Positions 1-9,005 are shown, counted from the first letter of the stretch. The stretch: 64,000 bases of DNA from an uncultured Bacteroidota bacterium (GCA_902535165.1 CACASE010000007.1:1-64000), one strand, 5' to 3'. The notes: generated from the letters alone by a model not told the origin. Program-made: numbers and translations.

Positions 1-514
1 CTTCTTCAGCAGCGGGAGCTTCTTCAGCAGCAGGTGCTTCTTCAACAGCTTCAGCTTCCAAAGCTGCTTGTTCAGCAGCTAACTTTCTTTTTTCACTAGC
101 TTCCTTTTCAAGTTCTAAATCTTTTTTCTTCTTATCAGCAGCATCTTTTTCAAGCTTAGATAGTTTGTCTTGAGCTCTTTTGCCTGCATCTTTTAACCAT
201 TCATCAAACTTTTTATCAGCATCTTCTTGAGAAATTGCACCTTTTTTTACTCCATTTAAAAGATGATTCTTTAATAGCGCACCCTCTTTTGAAATGATAT
301 TTCTAGCTGTATCAGATGGTTGAGCACCAAATTGAATCCATTTAACGGTTGCATCAACATCTAATGATACAATTGGTGGATTTACATTTGGATTGTATGT
401 ACCTAATTTTTCTAAATATTTACCGTCTCTTTTAGATCTTGAGTCGGCTGCGACGATCCAGTAAAAAGGTTTTCCTTTTTTACCATGTCTTTGAAGTCTA
501 ATTCTTACTGCCAT
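1..514 (-). CDS. rpsP: 30S ribosomal protein S16, 3' end cut by window edge
   Basis: S16 is an early-binding 16S rRNA protein of the small ribosomal subunit. The reading frame starts at an ATG at 514 and 171 codons are visible before the window ends. The N-terminus MAVRIRLQRHGKKGKPFY is the classic S16 start, and the core continues through GTYNPN and a buried WIQFGAQPSD segment. The usual family length is about 80-90 residues. Here the protein runs on with a lysine-rich stretch and then an Ala/Glu/Pro tail with repeated EEAPAA units. Long charged S16 tails are known in Bacteroidota. A good promoter lies about 45 bases upstream, and the gene is divergent from dnaE. Confidence 0.95.
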   Translation of the reverse strand, partial: MAVRIRLQRHGKKGKPFYWIVAADSRSKRDGKYLEKLGTYNPNVNPPIVSLDVDATVKWIQFGAQPSDTARNIISKEGALLKNHLLNGVKKGAISQEDADKKFDEWLKDAGKRAQDKLSKLEKDAADKKKKDLELEKEASEKRKLAAEQAALEAEAVEEAPAAEEAPAAEE

Positions 515-559
515 AATTATTAATTTTTGAGGTTCGAAACCACTTTTATTAATGAGGAG

Positions 560-589
560 CAAAAATAATTTAATTTCTTAAAAAACCAA
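560..589 (-). promoter_or_regulatory. Bacteroidota-type promoter of rpsP
   Basis: On the minus strand, TATTTTTG (560-567) matches the -7 consensus TAnnTTTG. A TTG (587-589) sits 19 bases further upstream, within the reported 17-23 spacing. The implied transcript has a leader of about 40 bases before the rpsP ATG. This is one of the best promoter matches in the window. Confidence 0.6.
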
Positions 590-653
590 TAATAATTAAT
601 TTTTTTTTAAAGCATAAAAAATCAAAAAAATCTTTATTTTCATTAGCTATATC

Positions 654-2870
654 ATGTTTTTAATTTTTGATACTGAAACAACTGGATTACCAAAAAAATG
701 GAATGCTCCACTATCTGATTCTCAAAATTGGCCTAGATGTATTCAACTTGCCTGGCAACTTCATGATAATAAAGGAAAATTAATCAATAACAATAGTTGT
801 TTGATCAAACCAGATGGTTTTGATATTCCTTTTGAATCTCAGAAAGTTCATGGAATATCTACTGACCTTGCTAAAAATATTGGTCTTAATCTAGATCAGG
901 TCATCAAGTCTTTCTTGGAAGATTTAAAGAGAACTAAATATTTAGTGGGACACAATGTAAAATTTGACATAAATATAATTGGAGCTGAGCTTTACAGACT
1001 TGGTATTTCATCAAATTTGAGTGAACTTAAAGTGCTGGATACATGTACTGAGTCAACTGCAAATTTATGTAAAATTAAAGGTGGAAAATCTGGAAAGTTT
1101 AAATTCCCAACCTTAGTTGAATTATATGATTTTATTTATAAGGAATCATTCACTCAGGCACATAATGCTTCTGCTGATGTTGAAGCAACTGCAAGATCAT
1201 TTTTTGAATTAGTAAGAACAAATATTTTTTCAATAAACGACTTTGAAGATTTTGAATCTGTTAAGAATTCTTTAAATAAAGAACACAAAGCCAAAATTCC
1301 ACCATATGGTATTAATCATTTGAACTTAAAGAATGAATCAAAAAAAATTAAAGATTCAATCGATGATAAAAATATAATTTCAAACGAATTATCTGACATA
1401 AATATGTCTGATAATACATTTGTACATCTTCACAATAATTCTCAGTTCTCAGTTTTACAATCTACCTCTAGAATAGCAGACTTAGTAAAAAAAACTGCAG
1501 AGCTTAATATGTCAGCAGTTGCTCTTACTGATAAAGCAAACATGATGGGAGCTTTTCATTTTTATAGGTCAATAAGAAAACATAATGAGGATGACCAAAA
1601 TCAACATAAACAAATTAAGCCCATAATAGGGTGCGAGTTAAATGTTTGCGAAGACCACACAGATAGGACACACAGAGATGATGGATATCAAACAGTATTT
1701 TTAGCTAAAAATAAAACAGGCTATCAGAATCTAATTAAAATGTGTTCTTTGGGCCATACTGAAGGATTTTACTACGTCCCAAGAATTGATAAAAAAATAG
1801 TCGAAAATTTTAAAGATGGATTAATTGTACTTTCTGGCGATAAATATGGTGAAGTTTCAAATAAAATCTTGAATGTTGGAGAGAATCAAGCTGAAGATGC
1901 TCTGAAATGGTGGAAATCAATTTTTAAGGATGATTATTACCTTGAGTTAAACAGACATGGAGAGGAAGAAGATGAAATAGTCAATAAAGTTTTATTGAAA
2001 TTTTCAAAAAATTATTCTGTAAAAGTTGTTGCAACAAATACTTCAAAATACATAAATAAAGAAGATGCAAATGCCCATGACATTCTTCTTTGTGTTAAAG
2101 ATGGAGAAAAACAATCCACTCCAATAGGTAAAGGAAGAAATTTTAGATATGGTTTAAAAAATCAGGAATATTATTTCAAAAGTTCTGATGAAATGAATAA
2201 ACTTTTTAACGATATTCCTGAGGCAATCGCTAATATTAAAGAAATTGTAGAAAAAGTAGATTTTTACGATTTAAACAGGGATGTATTACTGCCTAAATTT
2301 ACGATTCCAAATGATTTTAGTCCAAATACTAATGATATTGAAAATGAGTATTTAAAACATATAACTTATTTAGGTGCAAAAAAAGTTTATCAAAAAATTG
2401 ATGATAGTTTAAAAGAAAAAATTGATTTTGAATTATCAGTGATAAAAAATTCAGGTTATCCAGGATATTTTCTCATTGTTCAAGATTTGATAAATGCAGC
2501 TCGAGAAATGGGAGTTTCTGTTGGACCTGGAAGAGGATCAGTTGCAGGATCTATTGTTGCATATGCACTCGGAATTACCAAAATAGATCCAATCAAATAT
2601 GATTTACTTTTTGAAAGATTTTTAAATCCAGACAGAGTTAGTATGCCTGATATTGATATTGATTTTGATGATGAAGGTAGATCTAAAGTTATTGATTATG
2701 TAATTGAAAAATATGGAGCCAAGCAAGTTGCGCAAATAATTACTTATGGAAAAATGGCAGCTAAATCATCAATCAGAGATACTGCAAGGGTATTAGACTT
2801 GTCTTTAGGCGATGCTGACTTTTTAGCTAAACTAGTTCCCAATAATAAAAAATTATCAGACATTTTTTAA
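654..2870 (+). CDS. dnaE: DNA polymerase III subunit alpha, N-terminal part before frameshift
   Basis: This is the first 738 residues of the replicative polymerase. Residues 1-185 form a DEDDh exonuclease-like domain (FDTETTGL near 5-12, HNASADVEAT near 170) of the kind fused to DnaE in Bacteroidota. A PHP domain follows from about residue 250 (FVHLHNNSQFSVL). The polymerase core carries GPGRGS at about 624 and the catalytic PDIDIDF motif at about 665, with the metal-binding aspartates at 666 and 668. The frame stops at a TAA at 2868-2870 in the middle of the core. The rest of the enzyme continues immediately in the +1 frame, so this is half of one gene, not a complete protein. Removing one T gives an unbroken 1,437-residue product. 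Confidence 0.93.
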   Translation: MFLIFDTETTGLPKKWNAPLSDSQNWPRCIQLAWQLHDNKGKLINNNSCLIKPDGFDIPFESQKVHGISTDLAKNIGLNLDQVIKSFLEDLKRTKYLVGHNVKFDINIIGAELYRLGISSNLSELKVLDTCTESTANLCKIKGGKSGKFKFPTLVELYDFIYKESFTQAHNASADVEATARSFFELVRTNIFSINDFEDFESVKNSLNKEHKAKIPPYGINHLNLKNESKKIKDSIDDKNIISNELSDINMSDNTFVHLHNNSQFSVLQSTSRIADLVKKTAELNMSAVALTDKANMMGAFHFYRSIRKHNEDDQNQHKQIKPIIGCELNVCEDHTDRTHRDDGYQTVFLAKNKTGYQNLIKMCSLGHTEGFYYVPRIDKKIVENFKDGLIVLSGDKYGEVSNKILNVGENQAEDALKWWKSIFKDDYYLELNRHGEEEDEIVNKVLLKFSKNYSVKVVATNTSKYINKEDANAHDILLCVKDGEKQSTPIGKGRNFRYGLKNQEYYFKSSDEMNKLFNDIPEAIANIKEIVEKVDFYDLNRDVLLPKFTIPNDFSPNTNDIENEYLKHITYLGAKKVYQKIDDSLKEKIDFELSVIKNSGYPGYFLIVQDLINAAREMGVSVGPGRGSVAGSIVAYALGITKIDPIKYDLLFERFLNPDRVSMPDIDIDFDDEGRSKVIDYVIEKYGAKQVAQIITYGKMAAKSSIRDTARVLDLSLGDADFLAKLVPNNKKLSDIF

Positions 2871-2871
2871 T
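2862..2871 (+). other. frameshift site in dnaE (ATT TTT TAA T)
   Basis: Six Ts (2863-2868) precede the in-frame stop TAA. Skipping one T after the ATT TTT codons gives ...D-I-F-N-S-D-K-K-K..., which joins the two halves without losing conserved sequence. The geometry UUU-UAA resembles a +1 slip before a slow stop codon, as in prfB (CUU-UGA). A homopolymer sequencing or assembly error is the simpler explanation. Confidence 0.85.
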
Positions 2872-4968
2872 TCAGATAAAAAGAAATTGAGTAGTGATTT
2901 AAGATCCGATGACTATTCGAATGCAATTGAACTCAAAAGTCTTGCTGAAGGTGATGACCTTCAAGCCGAAACTATAAATCAAGCGAGAGTAATTGAAGGA
3001 AGTTTAAGAAATGTTGGTGTTCATGCTTGTGGTGTAATCATTACACCTGATGATTTGACTGAATTTGTTCCAATTGCTATAGCAAAAGATTCATCCTTAG
3101 CTGTGACTCAGTATGATAACTCTGTTGTTGAAAGTGCAGGTCTATTAAAAATGGATTTTCTAGGATTGAAGACATTGACTTTGATAAAAGATACAATAAA
3201 GCTTGTAAAATATAGACATCAGAAACAGATTGACATTGATAATATCCCCCTTGACGATAAAAAAACATATGAGCTTTTTCAAAGAGGAGATACAGTTGGA
3301 ATTTTTCAATATGAAAGTTTGGGTATGCAGAAATATTTGAGAGATCTAAAACCTACAATATTTGAAGATTTAATTGCAATGAATGCATTGTATAGACCAG
3401 GTCCACTTGAGTATATTCCATCATTTGTTAGAAGAAAGAATGGTCAAGAAAAAATTCAATATGATATTCCAGAAATGGAGAACTATTTAAAGGAGACATA
3501 TGGAATTACAGTTTATCAAGAACAAGTGATGCAGCTCTCCCAAAAGCTTGCAGATTTTTCAAAGGGTGATGCAGACTTGTTGAGAAAAGCGATGGGAAAA
3601 AAGATTTTTTCTTTACTTGAAAAGCTCAAGCCAAAATTTATTAATGGAGGAATTAACAATGGTTATGACAAGGAAATTTTAGAGAAGATATGGAAAGATT
3701 GGGAGGCTTTTGCATCATACGCTTTTAATAAATCACATTCAACATGTTATGCTTTAATTGCTTACCAAACAGCATATTTAAAAGCTCACTATCCAGCTGA
3801 GTACATGGCTGCTGTTTTGTCTAATAACATGAACGATATTAAACAAGTAAGCTTCTTTATGGAAGAGTGTAAGCATATGGATATTAATGTTTTAGGACCT
3901 GACATCAACGAATCTTATTACAAGTTTACTGTAAATGATGACAACGCAATTAGATTTGGAATGGGCGCTGTTAAAGGAGTAGGGGAAAATGCTGTCTCAG
4001 CGATTATTGAGTCAAGAAAAGAGTCTAAGTATAAATCGATATTCGATTTTGCTAAACGTGTAGATTTAAGATCTGCTAATAAAAAGGCGTTTGATAGCTT
4101 AGTTTTGGCTGGAGCATTTGATTCTGTAGATTCAGCGCATAGAGCTCAGTATTTTTTTGAAAATCAAGAAGGTCAAACATTTATTGAAAAAGCAATAAGA
4201 TTTGGATCAAAATATCAGGAAAAAAAGAATTCAGCACAAACTAATTTATTTGCAGATTTTGGAGAATTGAATTTAGTTGAACCAGAATTCCCAGTTTGTG
4301 AAAATTGGTCTAAACTCAATCAACTAAAAAAAGAAAAAGATGTAATTGGTATATATATAAGTGGTCATCCATTGGATGATTATATGGATAGCGTAAAATT
4401 TTTCTCAAATATAAAGTTAAATGATCTTAAAAATTTAAATCCACTTGTTGATAAAGAAGTAAGAATTGCAGGTATTATTGGGGAGGTAGAACATAAAATA
4501 TCAAAAAATGGAAAAGGTTGGGCAACATTTATACTAGAGGATTATTATGAGTCCTATGAGCTAAGAATTTTTGGTGAAGATTATTTAAAGTTTAAACATT
4601 TTTTGAATGAAAATAATTTTGTTTGTATTAAAATGTTTGTGAAAGAAGGCTGGAAAAATAGAGAAAGTGGAAGAATAGGTGACCCTCGAATTCAATACTT
4701 AAGTTTTCATCAATTACAAGACAGTCTGTCTAGCAATGCAAAAAGGATTATAGTTAAACTTGATGCACACTTGCTAGAGAAAAATCATATTAAGTTTTTT
4801 AAAGATATTTTCAAAAAACACAAAGGAGACCAAGAAATCATTTTTAATGTTTTGGGTAATGGTGATGGTTTAAGGCTAAATCTGTCATCATCTAAAAATA
4901 AAGTTATGATATCAGAGAAGCTTCTAAAAACTTTAAAACAAAATAAATTTGATTTTATATTAAATTAA
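2869..4968 (+). CDS. dnaE: DNA polymerase III subunit alpha, C-terminal part after frameshift
   Basis: This is the C-terminal half of DnaE, about 699 residues read from the shift point. Translated alone, the first usable start is a TTG at 2887. The sequence carries the NVGVHACGVIITPDDL segment of the polymerase fingers region, then MNALYRPGPLEYIP and a DLLRKAMGKK helix. The helix-hairpin-helix region lies near FGMGAVKGVGENA, the IGIYISGHPLDD motif precedes the OB fold, and the OB domain follows. The frame upstream is open through the T run, so no independent start is needed. It matches the expected second half of a roughly 1,440-residue Bacteroidota DnaE. trxA follows after 58 bases. Confidence 0.92.
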   Translation, partial: NSDKKKLSSDLRSDDYSNAIELKSLAEGDDLQAETINQARVIEGSLRNVGVHACGVIITPDDLTEFVPIAIAKDSSLAVTQYDNSVVESAGLLKMDFLGLKTLTLIKDTIKLVKYRHQKQIDIDNIPLDDKKTYELFQRGDTVGIFQYESLGMQKYLRDLKPTIFEDLIAMNALYRPGPLEYIPSFVRRKNGQEKIQYDIPEMENYLKETYGITVYQEQVMQLSQKLADFSKGDADLLRKAMGKKIFSLLEKLKPKFINGGINNGYDKEILEKIWKDWEAFASYAFNKSHSTCYALIAYQTAYLKAHYPAEYMAAVLSNNMNDIKQVSFFMEECKHMDINVLGPDINESYYKFTVNDDNAIRFGMGAVKGVGENAVSAIIESRKESKYKSIFDFAKRVDLRSANKKAFDSLVLAGAFDSVDSAHRAQYFFENQEGQTFIEKAIRFGSKYQEKKNSAQTNLFADFGELNLVEPEFPVCENWSKLNQLKKEKDVIGIYISGHPLDDYMDSVKFFSNIKLNDLKNLNPLVDKEVRIAGIIGEVEHKISKNGKGWATFILEDYYESYELRIFGEDYLKFKHFLNENNFVCIKMFVKEGWKNRESGRIGDPRIQYLSFHQLQDSLSSNAKRIIVKLDAHLLEKNHIKFFKDIFKKHKGDQEIIFNVLGNGDGLRLNLSSSKNKVMISEKLLKTLKQNKFDFILN

Positions 4969-4999
4969 ATTAAAATATTTTTTATTTGAAAATATAAAT

Positions 5000-5007
5000 T
5001 AAATTTG
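5000..5007 (+). promoter_or_regulatory. -7 element ahead of trxA
   Basis: TAAATTTG matches TAnnTTTG and lies 20 bases before the trxA ATG. No TTG is found at the preferred -33 distance; the nearest is only 11 bases upstream of the element. It is a plausible but incomplete promoter. Confidence 0.35.
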
Positions 5008-5026
5008 GACTCTAATTTATAAAACT

Positions 5027-5344
5027 ATGGCATTAGAAATCACAGACGCTAATTTTGAAGAGTTAGTTTTAAAATCAGATAAGCCCGTATTAATCGATTT
5101 TTGGGCAGAGTGGTGTGGACCATGTAGAATGTTAGGACCCATAATTGAAGAGCTTAGTACTGAATTTAAAGATAAAGCAGTTATTGGAAAAGTTGATGTT
5201 GATTCACATCAGCAATTTGCAGCTCAATTTGGAGTAAGAAATATTCCTACTGTTTTAGTTTTTAATAAAGGAGAATTAGTAAATAGACAAGTTGGTGTAG
5301 CTCAAAAAAATGTTTACGCTGATTTTTTAAATCCTTTGATTTGA
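5027..5344 (+). CDS. trxA: thioredoxin
   Basis: Cytoplasmic thiol-disulfide reductant of 105 residues, the normal family length. The active site is WCGPC with cysteines at 30 and 33, preceded by VLIDFWAEW. The cis-proline loop is RNIPTVL. No signal peptide is present, which separates it from the exported thioredoxin-like protein at 33.5 kb. It lies between dnaE and tRNA-Asp, with only nine bases to the tRNA, so the tRNA is probably made from the same transcript. Confidence 0.96.
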   Translation: MALEITDANFEELVLKSDKPVLIDFWAEWCGPCRMLGPIIEELSTEFKDKAVIGKVDVDSHQQFAAQFGVRNIPTVLVFNKGELVNRQVGVAQKNVYADFLNPLI

Positions 5345-5353
5345 TAAAGTATT

Positions 5354-5427
5354 GGTCTGGTAGTTCAGCTGGTTAGAATACATGCCTGTCACGCATGGGG
5401 TCGCGGGTTCGAGTCCCGTCCAGACCG
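5354..5427 (+). tRNA. tRNA-Asp (GTC)
   Basis: A 74-nucleotide cloverleaf. The acceptor arm is GGTCTGG/CCAGACC with discriminator G. The anticodon stem is CATGC/GCATG around loop CTGTCAC, giving anticodon GTC at 5388-5390. The T arm contains GGTTCGAGTCC. The CCA end is not encoded. A rho-independent terminator follows within a few bases. Confidence 0.96.
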
Positions 5428-5430
5428 CAA

Positions 5431-5454
5431 AACCCTCATTTTGAGGGTTTTTTT
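5431..5454 (+). terminator. rho-independent terminator after tRNA-Asp
   Basis: An 8-bp stem AACCCTCA/TGAGGGTT with a TTT loop, followed directly by a run of Ts. It closes the trxA/tRNA-Asp transcription unit. Confidence 0.85.
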
Positions 5455-5467
5455 ATATTTATATTTG
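5441..5467 (+). promoter_or_regulatory. promoter for the gluconolactonase-like gene
   Basis: TATATTTG (5460-5467) is an exact TAnnTTTG match, and TTG at 5441-5443 lies 16 bases upstream. The -33 position overlaps the preceding terminator hairpin. The expected leader before the ATG at 5487 is about 13-15 bases. Confidence 0.45.
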
Positions 5468-5486
5468 AATCAATAAAACAATAATT

Positions 5487-6521
5487 ATGAAAAAAAATAA
5501 TAACTGGATTTTACCCGTAGCTTTTATAATTTTTATAATATTTTGGAAATTTATCTCAGATGAACAACCAACTCCAAATCCAAAAATCGAAATTTACAAT
5601 AGTTCAATTGAATCAATAATTGATGTCAGCTCAGAAATTGAAGTTTTAGCAGATTCGATATCATTACCCGAGGGACCTGTTTGGGATAGTAATTCAAAAT
5701 CCTTGCTCTTTGTTGATGTAATGGGTAACAAATTATATAAATGGAATGAAACGGAAGGTGCTTCCGAATATATATCACCAAGTGGAAACACAGGGTATGC
5801 TCCTAATGTTGATTTTGGACTATTAGGTGCAAATGGACTTGCAATTAATTCAAATGGAGATATAGTTGTTTGTCAGCATGGAGACAGGCGAGTAGCATTA
5901 ATTGAGAACTCACCTTCTACAAATCCAAATTTTGTCACAGTTGTGGATAATTTTGAAGGGAAAAAATTTAATAGCCCTAATGATTTAGTTTATGCAAGTG
6001 ATGGGTCTTTTTACTTTACGGATCCAGCATTTGGTTTTTTTAACCTACAAACTTTTCAATTTGTGGAAGATGAAATAAAGAAGTTAGACTTTAATGGAGT
6101 ATATAATTTTAATCCAAGTGATAATAAACTTTCTTTAATAACTAAAGAAATTGATTTGCCAAATGGACTTGGTCTTTCACCAGACAATAAAACCTTGTAT
6201 GTTAATAAGATGTCGTTATTGGATGGGAATCCAAGAATTATTTCTTTAAATCTTGAGACAAATGAATCAAGTATTTTATTTGACGGAAAAGATTTATCTG
6301 AAAGTTATGAAGGTAATTTTGATGGTATGACTGTTCATTCCTCTGGAAATATTTTCACGTCTGGTCCCGGTGGACTTTTAGTCATTTCGCCTGAAGGAGA
6401 TTTAATGGCTAAAATTGATTTTGGACATTTAACCAATGCAACATTTGATGATGATGAGTCTTATTTATATGTAACTGGGTTTGTCAATAATCCAAAAGTA
6501 TATAGAATCAAGCTCAATTAA
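5487..6521 (+). CDS. SMP-30/gluconolactonase-like exported protein
   Basis: A 344-residue six-bladed beta-propeller of the SMP-30/gluconolactonase/LRE family. Members hydrolyse sugar lactones using a single divalent metal. Family signatures are LPEGPVWD near residue 60, PNDLVYASDG with FTDPAFG in the middle, and LPNGLGLSPD later. Residues 7-21 form a hydrophobic segment that is either an uncleaved membrane anchor or a signal peptide, so the propeller is outside the inner membrane. The neighbouring sulfatase and the sugar oxidoreductases elsewhere in the window suggest a sugar-lactone substrate, but nothing here identifies it. Confidence 0.82.
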   Translation: MKKNNNWILPVAFIIFIIFWKFISDEQPTPNPKIEIYNSSIESIIDVSSEIEVLADSISLPEGPVWDSNSKSLLFVDVMGNKLYKWNETEGASEYISPSGNTGYAPNVDFGLLGANGLAINSNGDIVVCQHGDRRVALIENSPSTNPNFVTVVDNFEGKKFNSPNDLVYASDGSFYFTDPAFGFFNLQTFQFVEDEIKKLDFNGVYNFNPSDNKLSLITKEIDLPNGLGLSPDNKTLYVNKMSLLDGNPRIISLNLETNESSILFDGKDLSESYEGNFDGMTVHSSGNIFTSGPGGLLVISPEGDLMAKIDFGHLTNATFDDDESYLYVTGFVNNPKVYRIKLN

Positions 6522-6530
6522 TTAACTATT

Positions 6531-7943
6531 ATGGTAAGGATTTTTATCATTTTTCTTTGTTTTCTGATAAGTTCATGTGATAACAAAAAAAAGTCTGATT
6601 ACCCTAATATTATATTAGTTATGACTGATGATCAAGGATGGGGTCAAACGGGCTATTATAAACATCCTATTTTGAAGACACCAAATTTGGATGCTATGGC
6701 AAAAAATGGATTACGCTTTGATAGATTTTATGCTGGAGCTCCTCAATGTTCGCCTACTAGAGCAAGTGTTCTAACTGGAAGAAATAATGATAGAACTGGT
6801 GTTTTTTATCATGGATATTATTTAAACAAAAATGAAAAAACGATAGCACAGGAGCTAAAAAAAATTGGATATTCTAACGGTCATTTTGGTAAGTGGCATT
6901 TAAATGGAATTCGAGGACCTGGCGTACCAATTTTTGAAGATGATGAATATGGTCCTGGTGAATTTGGGTTTGATAAATGGTTAAGTGTAACTAATTTTTT
7001 TGACATTAATCCCATTTTAGCAGATAATGGAAATATTTCCGAGTTTAAAGGAACCTCATCAGAAATAATTGTAAATAATGCATTAGAATTTATTGAAAAA
7101 AATATAAATGATAATAAACCTTCCTTTGCTGTAATATGGGACGGTTCTCCTCATGATCCCTTTGTTGCTACTAAAGATGATAAAAAAGACTTTAAAGATT
7201 TAGATAAGAATAGCAGGAATCATTATGGGGAAATGGTCGCATTTGATAGAAGTATTGGAATTTTGAGAAAGAAAATAAATGAACTTGGTATTTCTGATAA
7301 TACAATTATATGGTATTGTAGTGATAACGGAGGATTAAAAAACATTTCACCATCTACTGTTGGTAATTTAAGAGGAGGTAAAAATACAATGTGGGAGGGA
7401 GGATTAAGAGTTCCTGGAATCATTGAGTGGCCTGAAAAAATTAATCCAGGTATCACTAAATACCCAGTATCTACAATGGATATTTTTCCAACAATTTTAG
7501 AGATTGTTGGATTATTTCCTAATTACAAAAAATTAAATTTGGATGGTAAAAGCATCACAAACCTTTTCGAAGACAAAAACCAAAAAAGAAGTTTAAAAAT
7601 CCCATTTAGGCATGACAATAGAGGAGCACTAATTGATAATAATATTAAACTCATTGTTCATGATATTGAAAAACTTGACTTTGAGCTTTATGACTTATCT
7701 AAAGATCCCACTGAATCTAACAATATTGCAGATAGCAATCCACAATTATTCCAATCAATGAAAAATGAATTTATTATGTGGAGTAAATCTGTTGAAAATG
7801 AAATAAATCAAATGAAAATTAATGACCCTAAGTATTGGGTTGCAATGGATAATTATATAAGATATTTTGAGGATTGGGTCGATAGGCCTGAATACACAAA
7901 ATGGATTGTAAGAGCCTTAAAAAATGAAGGACCAGGTTATTAA
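6531..7943 (+). CDS. lipoprotein sulfatase (S1-type)
   Basis: A formylglycine-dependent sulfatase of 470 residues that would hydrolyse sulfate esters, probably on glycans. The lipobox LISSC ends at Cys16, so it is a lipoprotein outside the cytoplasm. The metal-binding start is MTDDQGWG (Asp33/Asp34). The modification motif is CSPTR with Cys73 as the residue converted to formylglycine. A GKWH motif lies near 120-123, and SPHDPF and DNGG supply further active-site residues. It sits 9 bases after the SMP-30-like gene, probably in the same operon, and converges with the next gene. It needs an FGE; a homologue with both catalytic cysteines lies at 21.8 kb. Confidence 0.9.
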   Translation: MVRIFIIFLCFLISSCDNKKKSDYPNIILVMTDDQGWGQTGYYKHPILKTPNLDAMAKNGLRFDRFYAGAPQCSPTRASVLTGRNNDRTGVFYHGYYLNKNEKTIAQELKKIGYSNGHFGKWHLNGIRGPGVPIFEDDEYGPGEFGFDKWLSVTNFFDINPILADNGNISEFKGTSSEIIVNNALEFIEKNINDNKPSFAVIWDGSPHDPFVATKDDKKDFKDLDKNSRNHYGEMVAFDRSIGILRKKINELGISDNTIIWYCSDNGGLKNISPSTVGNLRGGKNTMWEGGLRVPGIIEWPEKINPGITKYPVSTMDIFPTILEIVGLFPNYKKLNLDGKSITNLFEDKNQKRSLKIPFRHDNRGALIDNNIKLIVHDIEKLDFELYDLSKDPTESNNIADSNPQLFQSMKNEFIMWSKSVENEINQMKINDPKYWVAMDNYIRYFEDWVDRPEYTKWIVRALKNEGPGY

Positions 7944-7951
7944 AATTTGGA

Positions 7952-8872
7952 TTATCTTATTTTAAATTTAGTTACAACAATTCCATGATCTGATGGATAT
8001 AGAATCTCCTTATCATTAATTTTAAGTGGTTCATTAAAAAATGTCATGTAAGACTCAGATTCAATAGCTTTTATTCCTCCTCCTTTGTAAAAAATATAAT
8101 CGATACGATGTGAATCATTTCTTGTTTTATTATCCCATGTGATACCAGGTTTTTTTAGTGGATTTGGATTTTTTTCTCTAAATGAATCTGAAAAACCCAA
8201 ATCTTCAAAAATTTTTGTTGCGTACCATGGCACGACTAAATCATTATGGATTTTTTTTGTTTTTTTATTCCAGTCAAGGTGTGAGGGACTATTCATATCT
8301 CCACCAACAATAATAGGTATCGAATCGGATTGAGAACCATATTTTTTAAAATATGGTAGAACCCTTTGAATCATTTTATATCTGTGTTCTGTTTTTTCCC
8401 ACTCCAAAAGTTCTTCTGATGTTTTTCCCATTTTTTCGGGTTCATTATTCCAAGGTAAATAATGAAACCAATTTGAAAAAAAATTCATTTTGGTTCCGTG
8501 AACAATAATTTCAGTTCCACCAAGAAAAAAAGGAAAGTCCGTATCAATTCTTTCACCAAATGGAAACTTTGAGAAAACAGACAAATTAACTGATTTATCA
8601 TTTAATGCTGTATCCTTTGATGCAATAAGATGAAAGTTATAACCAAGTTCATTTGATATATAAGGTCCTGAACCATATGTTTCAACCATTAGAATAATAT
8701 CTGGATTAATTTCCCTTACTATTTTAACAACATTTTGTTGACCATTTTCAATATCATTACCCCCATGAAGAATATTCCATGCCATCACTTTAAAAGTTTC
8801 TTTTTGTGCATAAAAATCGCTGCAAAATAGCGATGCTGATATTAATATTATTATTCTTATTGTAGTAGTCAC
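7952..8872 (-). CDS. exported endonuclease/exonuclease/phosphatase-fold protein
   Basis: 306 residues with an N-terminal signal peptide (hydrophobic IIILISASLF) and the EEP fold: MAWNILHGG (metal/phosphate Asn), a VET motif, GGDMNS, HRIDYIF and the C-terminal SDHGIVV. The family hydrolyses phosphodiester or phosphomonoester bonds in nucleic acids, lipids or phosphosugars, and the substrate cannot be told here. The start is a GTG at 8872; no upstream ATG fits. It converges with the sulfatase 8 bases away. Confidence 0.83.
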   Translation of the reverse strand: MTTTIRIIILISASLFCSDFYAQKETFKVMAWNILHGGNDIENGQQNVVKIVREINPDIILMVETYGSGPYISNELGYNFHLIASKDTALNDKSVNLSVFSKFPFGERIDTDFPFFLGGTEIIVHGTKMNFFSNWFHYLPWNNEPEKMGKTSEELLEWEKTEHRYKMIQRVLPYFKKYGSQSDSIPIIVGGDMNSPSHLDWNKKTKKIHNDLVVPWYATKIFEDLGFSDSFREKNPNPLKKPGITWDNKTRNDSHRIDYIFYKGGGIKAIESESYMTFFNEPLKINDKEILYPSDHGIVVTKFKIR

Positions 8873-8918
8873 TTATTAAACTAAAATATTAACTAAATCA
8901 ATTAAAAAAAAATAATTG

Positions 8919-8926
8919 TACATTTG
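8919..8926 (+). promoter_or_regulatory. -7 element of a candidate small RNA
   Basis: TACATTTG is an exact TAnnTTTG match on the plus strand, although both flanking genes are on the minus strand. No clear TTG lies at the -33 distance. It sits just ahead of three consecutive hairpins, the last being a strong terminator. Confidence 0.4.
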
Positions 8927-8931
8927 TACTG

Positions 8932-9005
8932 TTGTGTAATCTTGGTTTAATCACCAAGGGTTTGTAGAAACCAATGAGAAGCTTTCCAATAGGGGAGCTT
9001 TTTTT
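8932..9005 (+). ncRNA. candidate small RNA of about 74 nt with three hairpins
   Basis: Between two minus-strand genes, the plus strand holds three tandem hairpins. They are CTTGGT/ACCAAG (8941-8958), GGTTT/AAACC with a GTAG loop (8959-8972), and AAGCTTTCC/GGGGAGCTT (8979-9000). The last is fully paired over 9 bp, including two G-T pairs, around an AATA loop and runs into TTTTTTT, so it looks like a rho-independent terminator. A TAnnTTTG box lies just upstream. No plus-strand protein gene precedes this terminator, so it most likely ends a short non-coding transcript. I do not recognise the family with certainty. The compact hairpin series in Flavobacteria recalls conserved Rfam-type motifs such as flavo-1, unverified. 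The 5' end is approximate. Confidence 0.5.
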
